64,000 nucleotides of DNA from JAFAYN01 sp963733105 (GTDB lineage: Bacteria; Gemmatimonadota; Gemmatimonadetes; Longimicrobiales; Longimicrobiaceae). Location of the stretch: assembly GCA_963733105.1 (NCBI GenBank), contig CAVTCB010000018.1, positions 868,001-932,000 of the forward strand, written 5' to 3'. A model generated the notes under the pieces. The model saw nothing but the letters and a program-made list of their open reading frames with translations. It made no database searches and had not been told where the DNA came from. Positions 26,410 to 35,649 of the stretch are shown here, piece by piece; position 1 is the first letter of the stretch, and each line of letters starts with the position of its first letter. Made by a program: the position numbers and the translations under genes.

Positions 26410-27615
26410 GTGCCGGACAAGACCGACCGCATCCTGTACGTCCAGTACTACAACCCCGCGGCCTACCCCCCGCTGGAGCACTCCTCGCACGTCCTCGCCG
26501 GAGCCGGGTGGAGCGTCCGCTTCCTCGGGGCCCGGCTCGGCGCGGTGGGCGCCCTGGAATTCCCCCCGCACCCGCGCATCGAGGTGCGCGAGCTGCCGGA
26601 GGCCGCGCCCGGCTGGCGCCAGAAGCTCAACTACCTGCGGTTCTGCCTCTGGGTCGTGGCGAACGTCCTGGCCTGGCGGCCTCGCTGGGTGTACGCCTCG
26701 GACGTGATGGCGGCGCCGCCGGCGCTGGCGGCCATGCTCCTGGGCGCGCGGGTGGTCTACCACGAGCACGACTCCCCCAACCCCACCGGGGGCGAGGGGC
26801 TCTTCCTGCGGCTCTGCCTGGCCGCGCGGCGGCGCCTGGCGCGCACCGCGGACGCGCTGGTGCTCCCCAACGCGGAGCGCGCGGAGCACGTGTCGCGCAC
26901 GGTGGCGGGGGGACGCGCCGCCACGACCGTCTGGAACTGCCCGCTCCGCGAGGAGGTCCGCCCGGAGCGCGCGCCCCTGGACCCGGACGGGCCGGTGCGC
27001 GTGCTCTACCACGGCTCCATCGTCCCGGAGCGGCTCCCGCTCTCGGTGCTGCACGCGGTGGCCGCGGCGTCGGAGCGGACGGAGCTGGTGGTGGCGGGGT
27101 ACGTGCCGCCGGGGGCGGAGGGGCACGTGGAGGCGATGCGCGCCGAGGCGGAGCGGCTGGGGATCGGGCACCGCTTCACCTACGCGGGGCCGGTGCCCCG
27201 CCGGAAGGACCTCCTGGACCTGTGCGCCACCTGCGACGTGGGGCTGGCGCTGATGCCGCTCCGCAGCGGCGACGTGAACCTGCGGGCCATGACGGGCGCC
27301 TCCAACAAGGCGTTCGACTACCTGGCGTGCGGTCTGGCGCTGGTGGTCTCGGACCTCCCGGACTGGCGGGCGATGTTCGTGGACGCGGGGTTCGCCGTGG
27401 CGTGCGACCCCCGCGACGAGGGGAGCATCGAGCGCGCGCTCCGCGGCTACGCGGTGGACCCGGCGCGGCTCCGCGCCATGGGGGAGCGCGGGCGCAGGCG
27501 GGTGGCGGCGGAGTGGAACTACGAGACGCGCTTCGCCCCGGTGCTCGACCTCCTGTCGCGCCCCGGAGCGCCCGCGGTGGCGGCGGCACCCTCGCTCCCG
27601 GCGGTGGGACGGTGA
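26410..27615 (+). CDS. GT4-type glycosyltransferase
   Basis: A 401-aa GT-B protein and the first gene of the operon ending at 38346. The N-terminus RILYVQYYNPAAYPPLEHS and VVYHEHDSP lie in the acceptor domain. VRVLYHGSIVPERLP and the ASNKAFDYLACGLALVVSDLPDW segment form the donor site. GTG at 26410 was chosen because an earlier in-frame ATG at 26305 adds a low-complexity Pro-rich stretch. The stop overlaps the next start as GTGA. Confidence 0.82.
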   Translation: MPDKTDRILYVQYYNPAAYPPLEHSSHVLAGAGWSVRFLGARLGAVGALEFPPHPRIEVRELPEAAPGWRQKLNYLRFCLWVVANVLAWRPRWVYASDVMAAPPALAAMLLGARVVYHEHDSPNPTGGEGLFLRLCLAARRRLARTADALVLPNAERAEHVSRTVAGGRAATTVWNCPLREEVRPERAPLDPDGPVRVLYHGSIVPERLPLSVLHAVAAASERTELVVAGYVPPGAEGHVEAMRAEAERLGIGHRFTYAGPVPRRKDLLDLCATCDVGLALMPLRSGDVNLRAMTGASNKAFDYLACGLALVVSDLPDWRAMFVDAGFAVACDPRDEGSIERALRGYAVDPARLRAMGERGRRRVAAEWNYETRFAPVLDLLSRPGAPAVAAAPSLPAVGR

Positions 27616-28796
27616 AGGTCACGGTGCTGGTGGGGGGGCGCTTCTTCGCCTTCGACATCGCGCGCGAGCTGCAGCGCCAGGAGATGCTGGCCGGGGTGGT
27701 GACGGCGTACGGGCGCGCCCCCAGGGAGGGGATCGGGTGGACGCGGCTGCGCTGGAACCCGCTGGTGGAGGCGGTGTCGCGCTGGGAGCGCAGGCGCGGG
27801 CGCATCCCCGACCCGGAGATCGACTTCCGCGCCTCGTCGCGCTTCGGGCGCTGGGCGGCGCGCAACCTCCCCCGCTGCGACGTGCTCCAGGGGTGGACGG
27901 GGTACACGCTGGAGTCCATCCCGGTGGCGCAGGCGCGCGGGACCACGGTGATGGCCACGCGCGCGAGCGCGCACATCCGCACGCAGGCGGAGCTGCTGGA
28001 GGCGGAGTACGGCGCCTTCGGCTTCCCGGCCGCGCCGGTGAGCCCGCGGATGATCGAGCGCGAGTGCGAGGAGTACGAGCGCGCGGACTACGTGCAGGTG
28101 TTCTCCACCTTCGCGCTGAAGTCGTTCCTGGAGCGCGGCTTCGCCCGGGAGCGGATGGTGCTGACCCCGCTGGGGGTGGACATGGCGGAGGTGGCCCCGG
28201 CGGGGGAGGGCCCGGCGCCGCGCCGCGACGGGGAGGGGCCGCTCCGCGTGCTGTACCTGGGGCAGGTGGGGCTGCGGAAGGGGGCGCACTACCTCCTGGA
28301 CGCGGCGAAGCGGCTGGGTCCGGAGGCGGTCTCGGTGTCGCTGGTGGGCGGGCTGGCGCCCGAGGGGGAGCTGCTCCTGCGGCGGCACGCGGCGGGGGAC
28401 GAGTGGAAGGGGAAGGTGCCGCGCTCGGAGCTGCGGCGCGTCTTCGCGGAGCACGACGTGCTGATCCTCCCCTCGGTGGAGGACGGCTTCGGGGCGGTGG
28501 TGTGCGAGGCCATGGCGGCGGGGCTCCCGGTGATCGCCACCACCAGCACCGGCGGCCCGGACGTGATCGACGACGGGCGCACGGGGGTCATCATCCCCCC
28601 GGCCTCCGTGGACGCGATCGCGGAGTCGCTGGCCGCCTTCGCGGACGACCGGGAGCGCTGCCGCGAGATGGGGCGCGCCGCGGCGGAGGCGATGCGGACC
28701 ACCCGCACCTGGCGGCAGTTCGTGGACGACATGGTGGCGCAGTACGGCGCGGCGCGGGCGCGGCGGGTGACGGGGGCGGACGGTTGCGCGTCCTGA
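27612..28796 (+). CDS. GT4 glycosyltransferase
   Basis: A 394-aa GT-B enzyme. The donor-site motif PSVEDGFGAVVCEAMAAGLPVI (E-x7-E) lies near residue 290, and VLYLGQVGLRKGAHYLLDA begins the C-terminal domain. The N-terminal domain has a QGWTGYTLESIPVAQ acceptor-side region and RASAHIRTQAE. GTG start overlaps the previous stop by 4 nt. Confidence 0.87.
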   Translation: MKVTVLVGGRFFAFDIARELQRQEMLAGVVTAYGRAPREGIGWTRLRWNPLVEAVSRWERRRGRIPDPEIDFRASSRFGRWAARNLPRCDVLQGWTGYTLESIPVAQARGTTVMATRASAHIRTQAELLEAEYGAFGFPAAPVSPRMIERECEEYERADYVQVFSTFALKSFLERGFARERMVLTPLGVDMAEVAPAGEGPAPRRDGEGPLRVLYLGQVGLRKGAHYLLDAAKRLGPEAVSVSLVGGLAPEGELLLRRHAAGDEWKGKVPRSELRRVFAEHDVLILPSVEDGFGAVVCEAMAAGLPVIATTSTGGPDVIDDGRTGVIIPPASVDAIAESLAAFADDRERCREMGRAAAEAMRTTRTWRQFVDDMVAQYGAARARRVTGADGCAS

Positions 28797-29824
28797 TCGT
28801 CGGCGAGGAGGCGCCGGGGGCGCTGTCCGACTCGTACGCGCGCGCCTTCCGCTCGCTGGGGGCGGAGGTGCGGCGCTTCTGCCCGCGGCGCGCGTACGCG
28901 GAGGCGCTCCCGCTCCCGGGCGCGGGGACGCGCGTGGGGAAGCGGCTCCTCCGCGCGGTGGCGCTCCCGGTGTTCAACCGGCGCGTGCGCGACGAGCTGG
29001 CGGACGAGGGGGCCGACCTGGTGCTGGTGGTGAAGGGGGAGGAGCTGAGCGCGGAGACGGTGCGCTGGCTCCGGGAGCGGACGGGGGCGCCGGTGGTCAA
29101 CTTCTACCCGGACGACCCCTTCGGCGAGGCGCGCTCCAACCGCATGGCGTACGGCACGGAGACGCTCGCGGCGTACGACGCCTGCTTCACCTTCGCGCGC
29201 CACCTCTTCCCGGCGTACCGCCACGTCGGGGTGGAGCGGGTGCACTACCTCCCCTTCGCGCGCGACCCGGACCAGCACTCCCCGCCGGAGGCCCCGGGGG
29301 AGCCGGAGTTCGAGGTGGTGTTCGTGGGGAACCTGGACGCGGAGCGGGTGCGCTGGCTGGAGCCGCTGGCGGCGGCGGGGCTGCGGCTGGCGGTGTTCGG
29401 GGAGCACACCACGGCGGCGCTCCCGGGGCGCAGCCCGCTCCGCGCGGCCACCTTCCTCCCGGCGTCGTACGGGGAGGGGCTGGCGCGGGCGCTGGCGCGG
29501 GGGGCGGTGTCGCTGAACGTGATGCGCCTGCAGAACGCGGGGAGCCACAACATGCGCTCCTTCGAGTCGCCCGCGTGCGGGGCCTTCACGCTGAGCCAGC
29601 GGACGCCGGAGCTGGCGGAGCTGTTCCGCGAGGGGGAGGAGGTGGCGCTCTTCGGGAGCCCGGAGGAGATGGTGGCGGAGGCGCGCCGCTGGCTGGCCGA
29701 CCCGGAGGGGCGCCGCCGGGTGGCGGAGGCGGGGTTCCGGCGGGTGGAGCACGACACCTACGCGGCCCGCGCGGCGGAGGTGCTGCGCCGGGTGGGACCC
29801 GCGGTCCCGGCGGGGGCGCCGTGA
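28784..29824 (+). CDS. CgeB-like glycosyltransferase family protein
   Basis: A 346-aa protein resembling the CgeB/DUF3880 family. LRVLIVGEEAPGALSDSYARAF at the N-terminus, LVVKGEELSAETVRWLRE and VVNFYPDDPFGE in the middle, and NVMRLQNAGSHNMRSFESPACG near residue 250 are typical. This group is linked to spore-coat and surface glycan maturation and likely adds a sugar. TTG at 28784 overlaps the previous gene by 13 nt; no better start is visible. Confidence 0.75.
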   Translation: MRVLIVGEEAPGALSDSYARAFRSLGAEVRRFCPRRAYAEALPLPGAGTRVGKRLLRAVALPVFNRRVRDELADEGADLVLVVKGEELSAETVRWLRERTGAPVVNFYPDDPFGEARSNRMAYGTETLAAYDACFTFARHLFPAYRHVGVERVHYLPFARDPDQHSPPEAPGEPEFEVVFVGNLDAERVRWLEPLAAAGLRLAVFGEHTTAALPGRSPLRAATFLPASYGEGLARALARGAVSLNVMRLQNAGSHNMRSFESPACGAFTLSQRTPELAELFREGEEVALFGSPEEMVAEARRWLADPEGRRRVAEAGFRRVEHDTYAARAAEVLRRVGPAVPAGAP

Positions 29825-31053
29825 GCGGCGCCGCCCGCGCTCCGCGCCGGGTGGCGGTCTTCACCTCGCACCCCATCCAGTACCAGGCGCCGCTCTTCCG
29901 CGAGCTGGCCGCGCGGCCGGAGCTGGACGCGACGGTGTTCTTCGGCTCGCGGCACGGCCTGGACGACGCCTTCGACGCGGGGTTCGGCGCCTCCTTCCGC
30001 TGGGACGTCCCGCTCCTGGAGGGGTACCGGAGCGTCTTCCTGGAGAACCGCGCGCGCCGTCCGGACGTCTCCTCCTTCCGCGGGGTGAGCGTCCCCGGGA
30101 TCGCGGAGCACTGGCGGCCGGGCGCCTTCGACGCGGCGCTGGTGCTGGGGTGGCAGACGCTGGGGCACCTCCAGGCGATGCGCGCCGCGCGCCGGGCCGG
30201 GATGGCGCTCTTCCTCCGCGGCGAGTCCAACCTGGGGATGCGGCCGGGGTCGTCGCTCAAGGCGCGGCTGCGGCAGGCTCTCTGGGTCCCGGTGCGGACG
30301 CGGCTCTACCGCGAGGGGTTCGCGCGGGTGGACGGCTTCCTCACCATCGGCACCCGCAACGCGGAGTACTACCGCCACTTCGGGGTGGACGCGGGGCGGC
30401 TGTACCCGGCCCCCTACTGCGTGGACAACGCGCAGTTCGCCCTCCCGCCGGAGCGGCGGGCGGAGGCGCGGCGCCGGGTGCGGGCGCGGATCGGGGCGGG
30501 GGAGGGCGACGTGGTCTTCACCAGCGCGGCCAAGCTGCTGGAGCGCAAGCGCCCCCTCGACCTGCTGGAGGCGTTCCGCGCCCTGGACCGTCCCGACGCG
30601 CGGCTGGTGTTCCTGGGCGACGGGCCGGAGCGGCCCGCGCTGGAGGCCCGCATCGCGGAGCACGGGGTGGCGGAGCGGGTGGCCATCTCCGGCTTCGTGA
30701 ACCAGTCGGAGATCCCGGAGTGGTACGCGGCCTCCGACGCGCTGGTGCTCCCCTCCGACCGGATGGAGACCTGGGGGCTGGTGGTGAACGAGGCCATGGC
30801 CGCGGGGCTCCCCGTGCTGGTCTCCGACGCCGCCGGGTGCGCCCCCGACCTGGTCCGGGAGGGGGAGAACGGCTGGACCTTTCCCTGCGGCGACGTCCCC
30901 GCGCTGGCGGAGCGGATGCGCCGCCTCGCGGAACTTTCCGCGGACAAACGTGCACTAATGGGCTCCCGTTCCCGCGAGGTCGTCTCGCGGTGCACGGTGG
31001 GCCACGTCGCGGACGCGCTGGTCCGCGCCCTCGACGAGCGACTGCCCCGATGA
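29821..31053 (+). CDS. GT4 glycosyltransferase
   Basis: A 410-aa GT-B enzyme starting VAVFTSHPIQYQAPLFREL, an N-terminus found in a well-defined GT4 subgroup. VVFTSAAKLLERKRPLDLLEAF and PSDRMETWGLVVNEAMAAGLPVLVSD carry the donor site. GTG at 29821 overlaps the upstream stop by 4 nt; the stop overlaps the polymerase start as ATGA. Confidence 0.87.
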   Translation: MSGAARAPRRVAVFTSHPIQYQAPLFRELAARPELDATVFFGSRHGLDDAFDAGFGASFRWDVPLLEGYRSVFLENRARRPDVSSFRGVSVPGIAEHWRPGAFDAALVLGWQTLGHLQAMRAARRAGMALFLRGESNLGMRPGSSLKARLRQALWVPVRTRLYREGFARVDGFLTIGTRNAEYYRHFGVDAGRLYPAPYCVDNAQFALPPERRAEARRRVRARIGAGEGDVVFTSAAKLLERKRPLDLLEAFRALDRPDARLVFLGDGPERPALEARIAEHGVAERVAISGFVNQSEIPEWYAASDALVLPSDRMETWGLVVNEAMAAGLPVLVSDAAGCAPDLVREGENGWTFPCGDVPALAERMRRLAELSADKRALMGSRSREVVSRCTVGHVADALVRALDERLPR

Positions 31054-32594
31054 TGCCTCGAACTCCCGTCCCCGCCGCGCGCCCCGTTCCCCGTCCCGCC
31101 CCCCGGCGGGCCCGGCCCAGGCGCAAGTGGCCGGCGCAGCTGGTGGTGGCGATCCTGGCGCTGGTACCGGCCTGGTTCATCCTGACCACCGACCCGCGCG
31201 TCCCCACCTCGGTGAAGACGCAGGCGGCGCTCCTCTGGGTGCTCTGCTTCATCCCCTCGTGGGACTACTTCTCCCGCCAGTCGGGGAAGCGCCCGCCGCT
31301 CCCCTTCCTCCCGGTGGTGGGGATGCTGTTCGGCGTGTACTTCGCCCTTCCCATCATCGCGCCCGTGGGCTTCCTCCCGGCGGGTCGGCTGACCATCAAC
31401 GCCACCACCGAGTACACGCGCCCGGTGCTGGTGGCGCTGGTGGGGTGGATCTCGCTGGGGGCCAGCTACCTGCTGATGGGGCACCTCTACCGACCGAGCC
31501 GCCCCGACCCGAAGATGGGGTGGCACCCGGACGTGATCCGCCGCTGGGGCTTCGTCATGCTGTACGGCGGGCTGGTGGTGGAGATGGTCCGGCGCGAGTT
31601 CTACATCCCCTCCATCCTGCGCGGCGCGCTCTTCTTCTCGGCGACGCTGGCCTGGTTCGGGGCGGCGCTCCTGGTGGTGCTGGCGACGCAGGGGCGGCTC
31701 TCCCGCCCCGCGAAGCTCGCCGTCGCGGTGGCCGTCCTGGCGGGGATCACCATCCAGCTCACCGGCGGCCTCACCTCGTACGTGGCGGTGTGGGTCGGGG
31801 TGGTCTTCCTTTCCGTCTGGATCGGGCGGGGGAGCCTCCCGCGCAAGTGGATCCTCTCGCTGGTGGTGGCGGCGCTCCTCCTGCTGGCGGTGCGCTCGGT
31901 GATCGAGGAGTTCCGCAACGTGGCCTGGTTCACCCGCTCCATGACCTTCACCGAGCGGATCGAGTTCGCCTACGTGCTGATCGACGCCAAGATCCGCACC
32001 GAGGGGCTGGTGGACTCCGCCGTGGAGGGGTGGACCAAGTCCGGGCGCTGGGGGACCATCGACATCTACGCCCACGTGGTGCGCGAGACGCCGGAGCGCA
32101 TCCCGTACTGGAACGGCGAGACCTACTACTCGCTGGTGGGGATGGCGGTGCCGCGCGTCCTGTGGCCCAGCAAGCCGAACAAGATGCTGGGGCAGGAGTT
32201 CGGGCACCGCTACAACTTCCTGCTCAGCGACGACGTCCGCACCTCCATCAACCTCCCGTACTTCGTGGAGTTCTACGCGAACTTCGGGTTCTTCGGGGTG
32301 CTGATCGGGATGGCGATCGTGGGGGCCATCTACCGCGTCCTGCAGCGCCTGGTGAACGCGCCGGGGCAGAGCCCGCTGATGTCCATCGTGGGGCTGATCC
32401 TCCTGTTCCCGCTGTTCAACATCGAGTCCGACTTCTCGCTCACCTTCGGCGGGCTCCTGCTGAACGGGCTGGCGACGTACATGGTGCTCCGCTTCCTGGC
32501 GCGGCGCTCCGCCCTGGCGACGTACGAGCAGGCCGCCGCGGCGCAGCGCCGCCGCACCCTGGGGCGCCTCCAGACGCTCCACAGCCCCGGATGA
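31050..32594 (+). CDS. Multi-pass membrane protein, putative Wzy-like polysaccharide polymerase
   Basis: A 514-aa protein with a basic Pro-rich N-terminus (about 30 residues) and roughly ten to twelve hydrophobic segments. A large loop at about residues 310-390 (YVLIDAKIRTEG, YWNGETYYSLVG, VPRVLWPSKP) lies before the last helices, as in O-antigen polymerases. It sits in the middle of a glycosyltransferase operon with no other polymerase nearby. The family is poorly conserved, so the role is inferred from topology and context. Confidence 0.65.
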   Translation: MMPRTPVPAARPVPRPAPRRARPRRKWPAQLVVAILALVPAWFILTTDPRVPTSVKTQAALLWVLCFIPSWDYFSRQSGKRPPLPFLPVVGMLFGVYFALPIIAPVGFLPAGRLTINATTEYTRPVLVALVGWISLGASYLLMGHLYRPSRPDPKMGWHPDVIRRWGFVMLYGGLVVEMVRREFYIPSILRGALFFSATLAWFGAALLVVLATQGRLSRPAKLAVAVAVLAGITIQLTGGLTSYVAVWVGVVFLSVWIGRGSLPRKWILSLVVAALLLLAVRSVIEEFRNVAWFTRSMTFTERIEFAYVLIDAKIRTEGLVDSAVEGWTKSGRWGTIDIYAHVVRETPERIPYWNGETYYSLVGMAVPRVLWPSKPNKMLGQEFGHRYNFLLSDDVRTSINLPYFVEFYANFGFFGVLIGMAIVGAIYRVLQRLVNAPGQSPLMSIVGLILLFPLFNIESDFSLTFGGLLLNGLATYMVLRFLARRSALATYEQAAAAQRRRTLGRLQTLHSPG

Positions 32595-33745
32595 CCGTCT
32601 CCACGGCGCGCGCGGAGCCCGTCGCGGCGGACGCGGGCGGCGCGCCTCCCCGCGTGCCGGGGCGCGCGGGGCTGGGCGTGGTGAGCCTGGGGCAGGGGGG
32701 GGACGGGATCGCCTACGTGGCGCGCCTCCTCCAGCGGGCGTGCGGCGACCTGTGCGGCGTCCCGCCGCGGGTGCTGGAGCTGGCCCCCGCCTCCCCGGGC
32801 GGGGTGACCGTGGGCGAGAGGACGCGCTTCCTGGCCCGCCTCCTCTCGGACGCCGCCCTGGAGCGCGCCGACTGGTGGATCTTCAACCACGTCGGGATCG
32901 CCCAGGCGCAGGGGTGGGTCCCCGGCATCCTGCGCCGCCCCTACGCCGTGTTCCTCAACGGGATCGAGGCGTGGGACCCCGGGCTCACCCCCGCCCGCCG
33001 CGCCGTGATCCGCGACGCCACCGTGCGCGTCGCCATCTCGCGCTACACCGCGCGTCGCGTCGCCGGGCTCTTCCCCGACGTGGGCCCCATCGTCCCCTGT
33101 CTCCTGGGGCTCCTCCCGGAGGCCGCCTCCGCCGCGGGCGAGCCCGACGCCGACCTGCTGGAGCGGGTGGGGCCGCGGAGCGTCGCCATCGTGGGGCGGA
33201 TGAGCGCCTCGGAGCGCTACAAGGGGCACGACCAGCTCATCGAGTGCTGGCCCGCCGTGCTGGAGCGCGTCCCCGACGCGCAGCTGGTGGTGGCCGGCCG
33301 CGGCGACGACCTGGAGCGCCTGCGCCGCAAGGCCGAGGACGCCGGGGTGGGCGACCGCGTCCTCTTCGCCGGCTTCGTCTCGGACGCCACCCTGCACGCC
33401 CTGCTGCGGCGCGCGGGGGCGTTCGCCATGCCCAGCCGGGGCGAGGGGTTCGGGCTGGTCTACCTGCAGGCCATGCAGGCGGGGCTCCCCTGCGTCGGCT
33501 CGGTGGCGGACGCGGCGGGGGACGTGATCGTGGACGGGGAGACCGGGTTCCTGGTGGAGCCGGACGACCTCGCGGGGCTCGCCTCCTCGATCGCCCGGCT
33601 CCTGGAGGACGGGGAGCTGCGCGGGCGCTTCGGCGAGGCGGGGCGGCGCAGGTTCGAGCAGGAGTTCACCTACGAGCGCTACCGCGACCGGCTGGGTCGG
33701 GTGCTCGTGGACGCGTTCGGGACCACGGGGCGGAGGGGGCGCTGA
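32591..33745 (+). CDS. GT4 glycosyltransferase
   Basis: A 384-aa GT-B enzyme. VVSLGQGGDGIAYVARLLQ is the N-terminal domain start; SVAIVGRMSASERYKGHDQLIECW and PSRGEGFGLVYLQAMQAGLPCVGS form the C-terminal donor site, with Gln in place of the second Glu of the E-x7-E motif. The ATG overlaps the polymerase stop (ATGA) and the stop shares one base with the asnB start. Confidence 0.85.
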   Translation: MTVSTARAEPVAADAGGAPPRVPGRAGLGVVSLGQGGDGIAYVARLLQRACGDLCGVPPRVLELAPASPGGVTVGERTRFLARLLSDAALERADWWIFNHVGIAQAQGWVPGILRRPYAVFLNGIEAWDPGLTPARRAVIRDATVRVAISRYTARRVAGLFPDVGPIVPCLLGLLPEAASAAGEPDADLLERVGPRSVAIVGRMSASERYKGHDQLIECWPAVLERVPDAQLVVAGRGDDLERLRRKAEDAGVGDRVLFAGFVSDATLHALLRRAGAFAMPSRGEGFGLVYLQAMQAGLPCVGSVADAAGDVIVDGETGFLVEPDDLAGLASSIARLLEDGELRGRFGEAGRRRFEQEFTYERYRDRLGRVLVDAFGTTGRRGR

Positions 33746-35649
33746 TGTGCGGGATCGCGGGGGTGCTGGGAGGGCGCGACGCGGAAGCGGTGGCGCGGCG
33801 GATGACCGCCTGCATCCTGCACCGCGGCCCCGACGGGGGCGAGGTGGCCGCGCTGGCCGACGCGGCGGGGCGCCCGGGGGGCGCCTTCTCGCACCGGCGG
33901 CTCTCCATCATCGACCTGTCCCCCGGCGGGCACCAGCCCAAGCGCACCCCGGACGGCCGCTACACCCTGGTCTTCAACGGGGAGATCTACAACTACCGCG
34001 CGCTGCGCGAGGAGCTGCGGCGCGAGGGCGAGACGTTCCGCAGCGAGTCGGACACCGAGGTGCTCCTCCTGGGGTGGGCGCGCCACGGCCACGCCTTCCT
34101 GGACCGGCTGCGGGGGATGTTCGCCTTCGCCCTCTGGGACCGCGACGAGGGGTGCGCCTGGCTGGCCCGCGACCCGTTCGGGATCAAGCCGCTGTACGTG
34201 TCCGCCGCGCAGGGCGGGGTCCTCTTCGCCAGCGAGGTGCGCGCGGTGCTGGCCTCGGAGCGGGTCCCGCGGCGCCTCGCCCCCGACGCCGTGGCCGCCT
34301 ACCTGGCCGCCGGCTCCGTCCCCGAGCCGCTGACGCTGGTGGAGCGGGTGCGCTCCATCCCGCCCGGGACCGTGGTCCGCGTCGCCGTGCAGGGCGGGGT
34401 GGCCGCCGCCGACGCGCCGGTCGCCTACACCCGCGGCCCCTGGACCGGCGGGGAGGGGGAGCGCGACCCCCGCGCCGCCGCCGCCCTGGTGCGCGCGGCG
34501 CTGCGCGACTCCGTGGAGCACCACCTGGTGGCCGACGTCCCGGTGGCGTTCTTTTTGTCCGGCGGGATCGACTCCTCCGCCGTGGTGGCGCTGGCCTCCG
34601 AGGTGGCCGGGGGGGAGCTGGAGACCTTCACCGTGGTCTTCGACGAGCAGGAGTTCAGCGAGGCCGGCCCCGCGCTCGCCGTCGCCCGCCGCTTCGGCAC
34701 CCGGCACCACGAGATCCCGCTCTCCGGGGAGGCGATGCTCGCCTCCCTCCCCGCCGCCTTCGCCGCCATGGACCAGCCCTCCATGGACGGGCTGAACACC
34801 TACGTGGTGAGCGGCGCCGTGCGCGAGCGGGGGATCAAGGTGGTCCTCTCCGGCCTGGGCGGGGACGAGGTCTTCGCCGGCTACCCCTCCTTCCGCCGCG
34901 CGCGCCGCGTCGCCCCGCTCTGGGGCGCCACTGCCCCGCTGCGCCGGCTGGCCGGCTCCGCCGCCTCCCGCGTGGGGGGCGTGCGCGGAGAGAAGGCCGC
35001 GCTCCTCCTGGAGGGCGACGACCCGGCGCGCGCCGCCTACCGCGCCTCCCGCACCCTCCTGGGGGACCGCCTGGTGCGCGCGCTCACCGGGCGCGGCGCG
35101 CCCTCCACGCTGGGGGCGCCGCCGCGCGGCCTCCCGCTCCTGCGGCGCGTCTCCTGGTACGAGACGCACGGCTACATGCGCGACACCCTGCTGCGCGACA
35201 GCGACGTGTTCAGCATGGCGCACGCCCTGGAGCTGCGCGTCCCTTTCGTGGACCGCGGCGTGGTGGCCGCCTCCTGCGCCGTGGACGACGCGCTCAAGCT
35301 GGCCCCCGGCGCCTCCAAGCCCCTCCTGGTGGCCGCCGTCGCCGACCTCCTCCCGCGCGAGGTGTGGGACCGCCCCAAGCAGGGCTTCACCCTCCCCTTC
35401 GAGCGGTGGCTGCGCGGCGCGCTGCGCGACGAGGTGTCGCGCGCCTTCACCCCCGCGCGCCTGGCCGGCGCCGGCCTCCGCCCCGCCCCCGTGCGCCGGC
35501 TCTGGGAGGGGTTCCTGCGCGGCGAGGGCGTGGGGTGGAGCCGCCCCTGGGCGCTCTACACCCTGGTCCGCTGGGCCGAGGAGAACGGAGTCGGGCTGGA
35601 GGCCGCCGCGGCCGAGGCCTCCCCCGAGCCCGTGCTCGCCGCCGGATGA
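33745..35649 (+). CDS. asnB: Glutamine-hydrolysing asparagine synthase-like amidotransferase
   Basis: A 634-aa two-domain enzyme. Cys2 (MCGIAG) is the glutaminase nucleophile, and the NTN-hydrolase domain spans about residues 2-220 with NGEIYNYRALR. The synthetase domain has the PP-loop SGGIDSSAV near residue 272 and LSGLGGDEVFAGY near residue 370. AsnB-like proteins in surface glycan clusters often amidate uronic acids rather than make asparagine, and the dehydrogenases at 47.8 and 58.7 kb would supply such acids. The start TGATG overlaps the preceding stop. Confidence 0.88.
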   Translation: MCGIAGVLGGRDAEAVARRMTACILHRGPDGGEVAALADAAGRPGGAFSHRRLSIIDLSPGGHQPKRTPDGRYTLVFNGEIYNYRALREELRREGETFRSESDTEVLLLGWARHGHAFLDRLRGMFAFALWDRDEGCAWLARDPFGIKPLYVSAAQGGVLFASEVRAVLASERVPRRLAPDAVAAYLAAGSVPEPLTLVERVRSIPPGTVVRVAVQGGVAAADAPVAYTRGPWTGGEGERDPRAAAALVRAALRDSVEHHLVADVPVAFFLSGGIDSSAVVALASEVAGGELETFTVVFDEQEFSEAGPALAVARRFGTRHHEIPLSGEAMLASLPAAFAAMDQPSMDGLNTYVVSGAVRERGIKVVLSGLGGDEVFAGYPSFRRARRVAPLWGATAPLRRLAGSAASRVGGVRGEKAALLLEGDDPARAAYRASRTLLGDRLVRALTGRGAPSTLGAPPRGLPLLRRVSWYETHGYMRDTLLRDSDVFSMAHALELRVPFVDRGVVAASCAVDDALKLAPGASKPLLVAAVADLLPREVWDRPKQGFTLPFERWLRGALRDEVSRAFTPARLAGAGLRPAPVRRLWEGFLRGEGVGWSRPWALYTLVRWAEENGVGLEAAAAEASPEPVLAAG

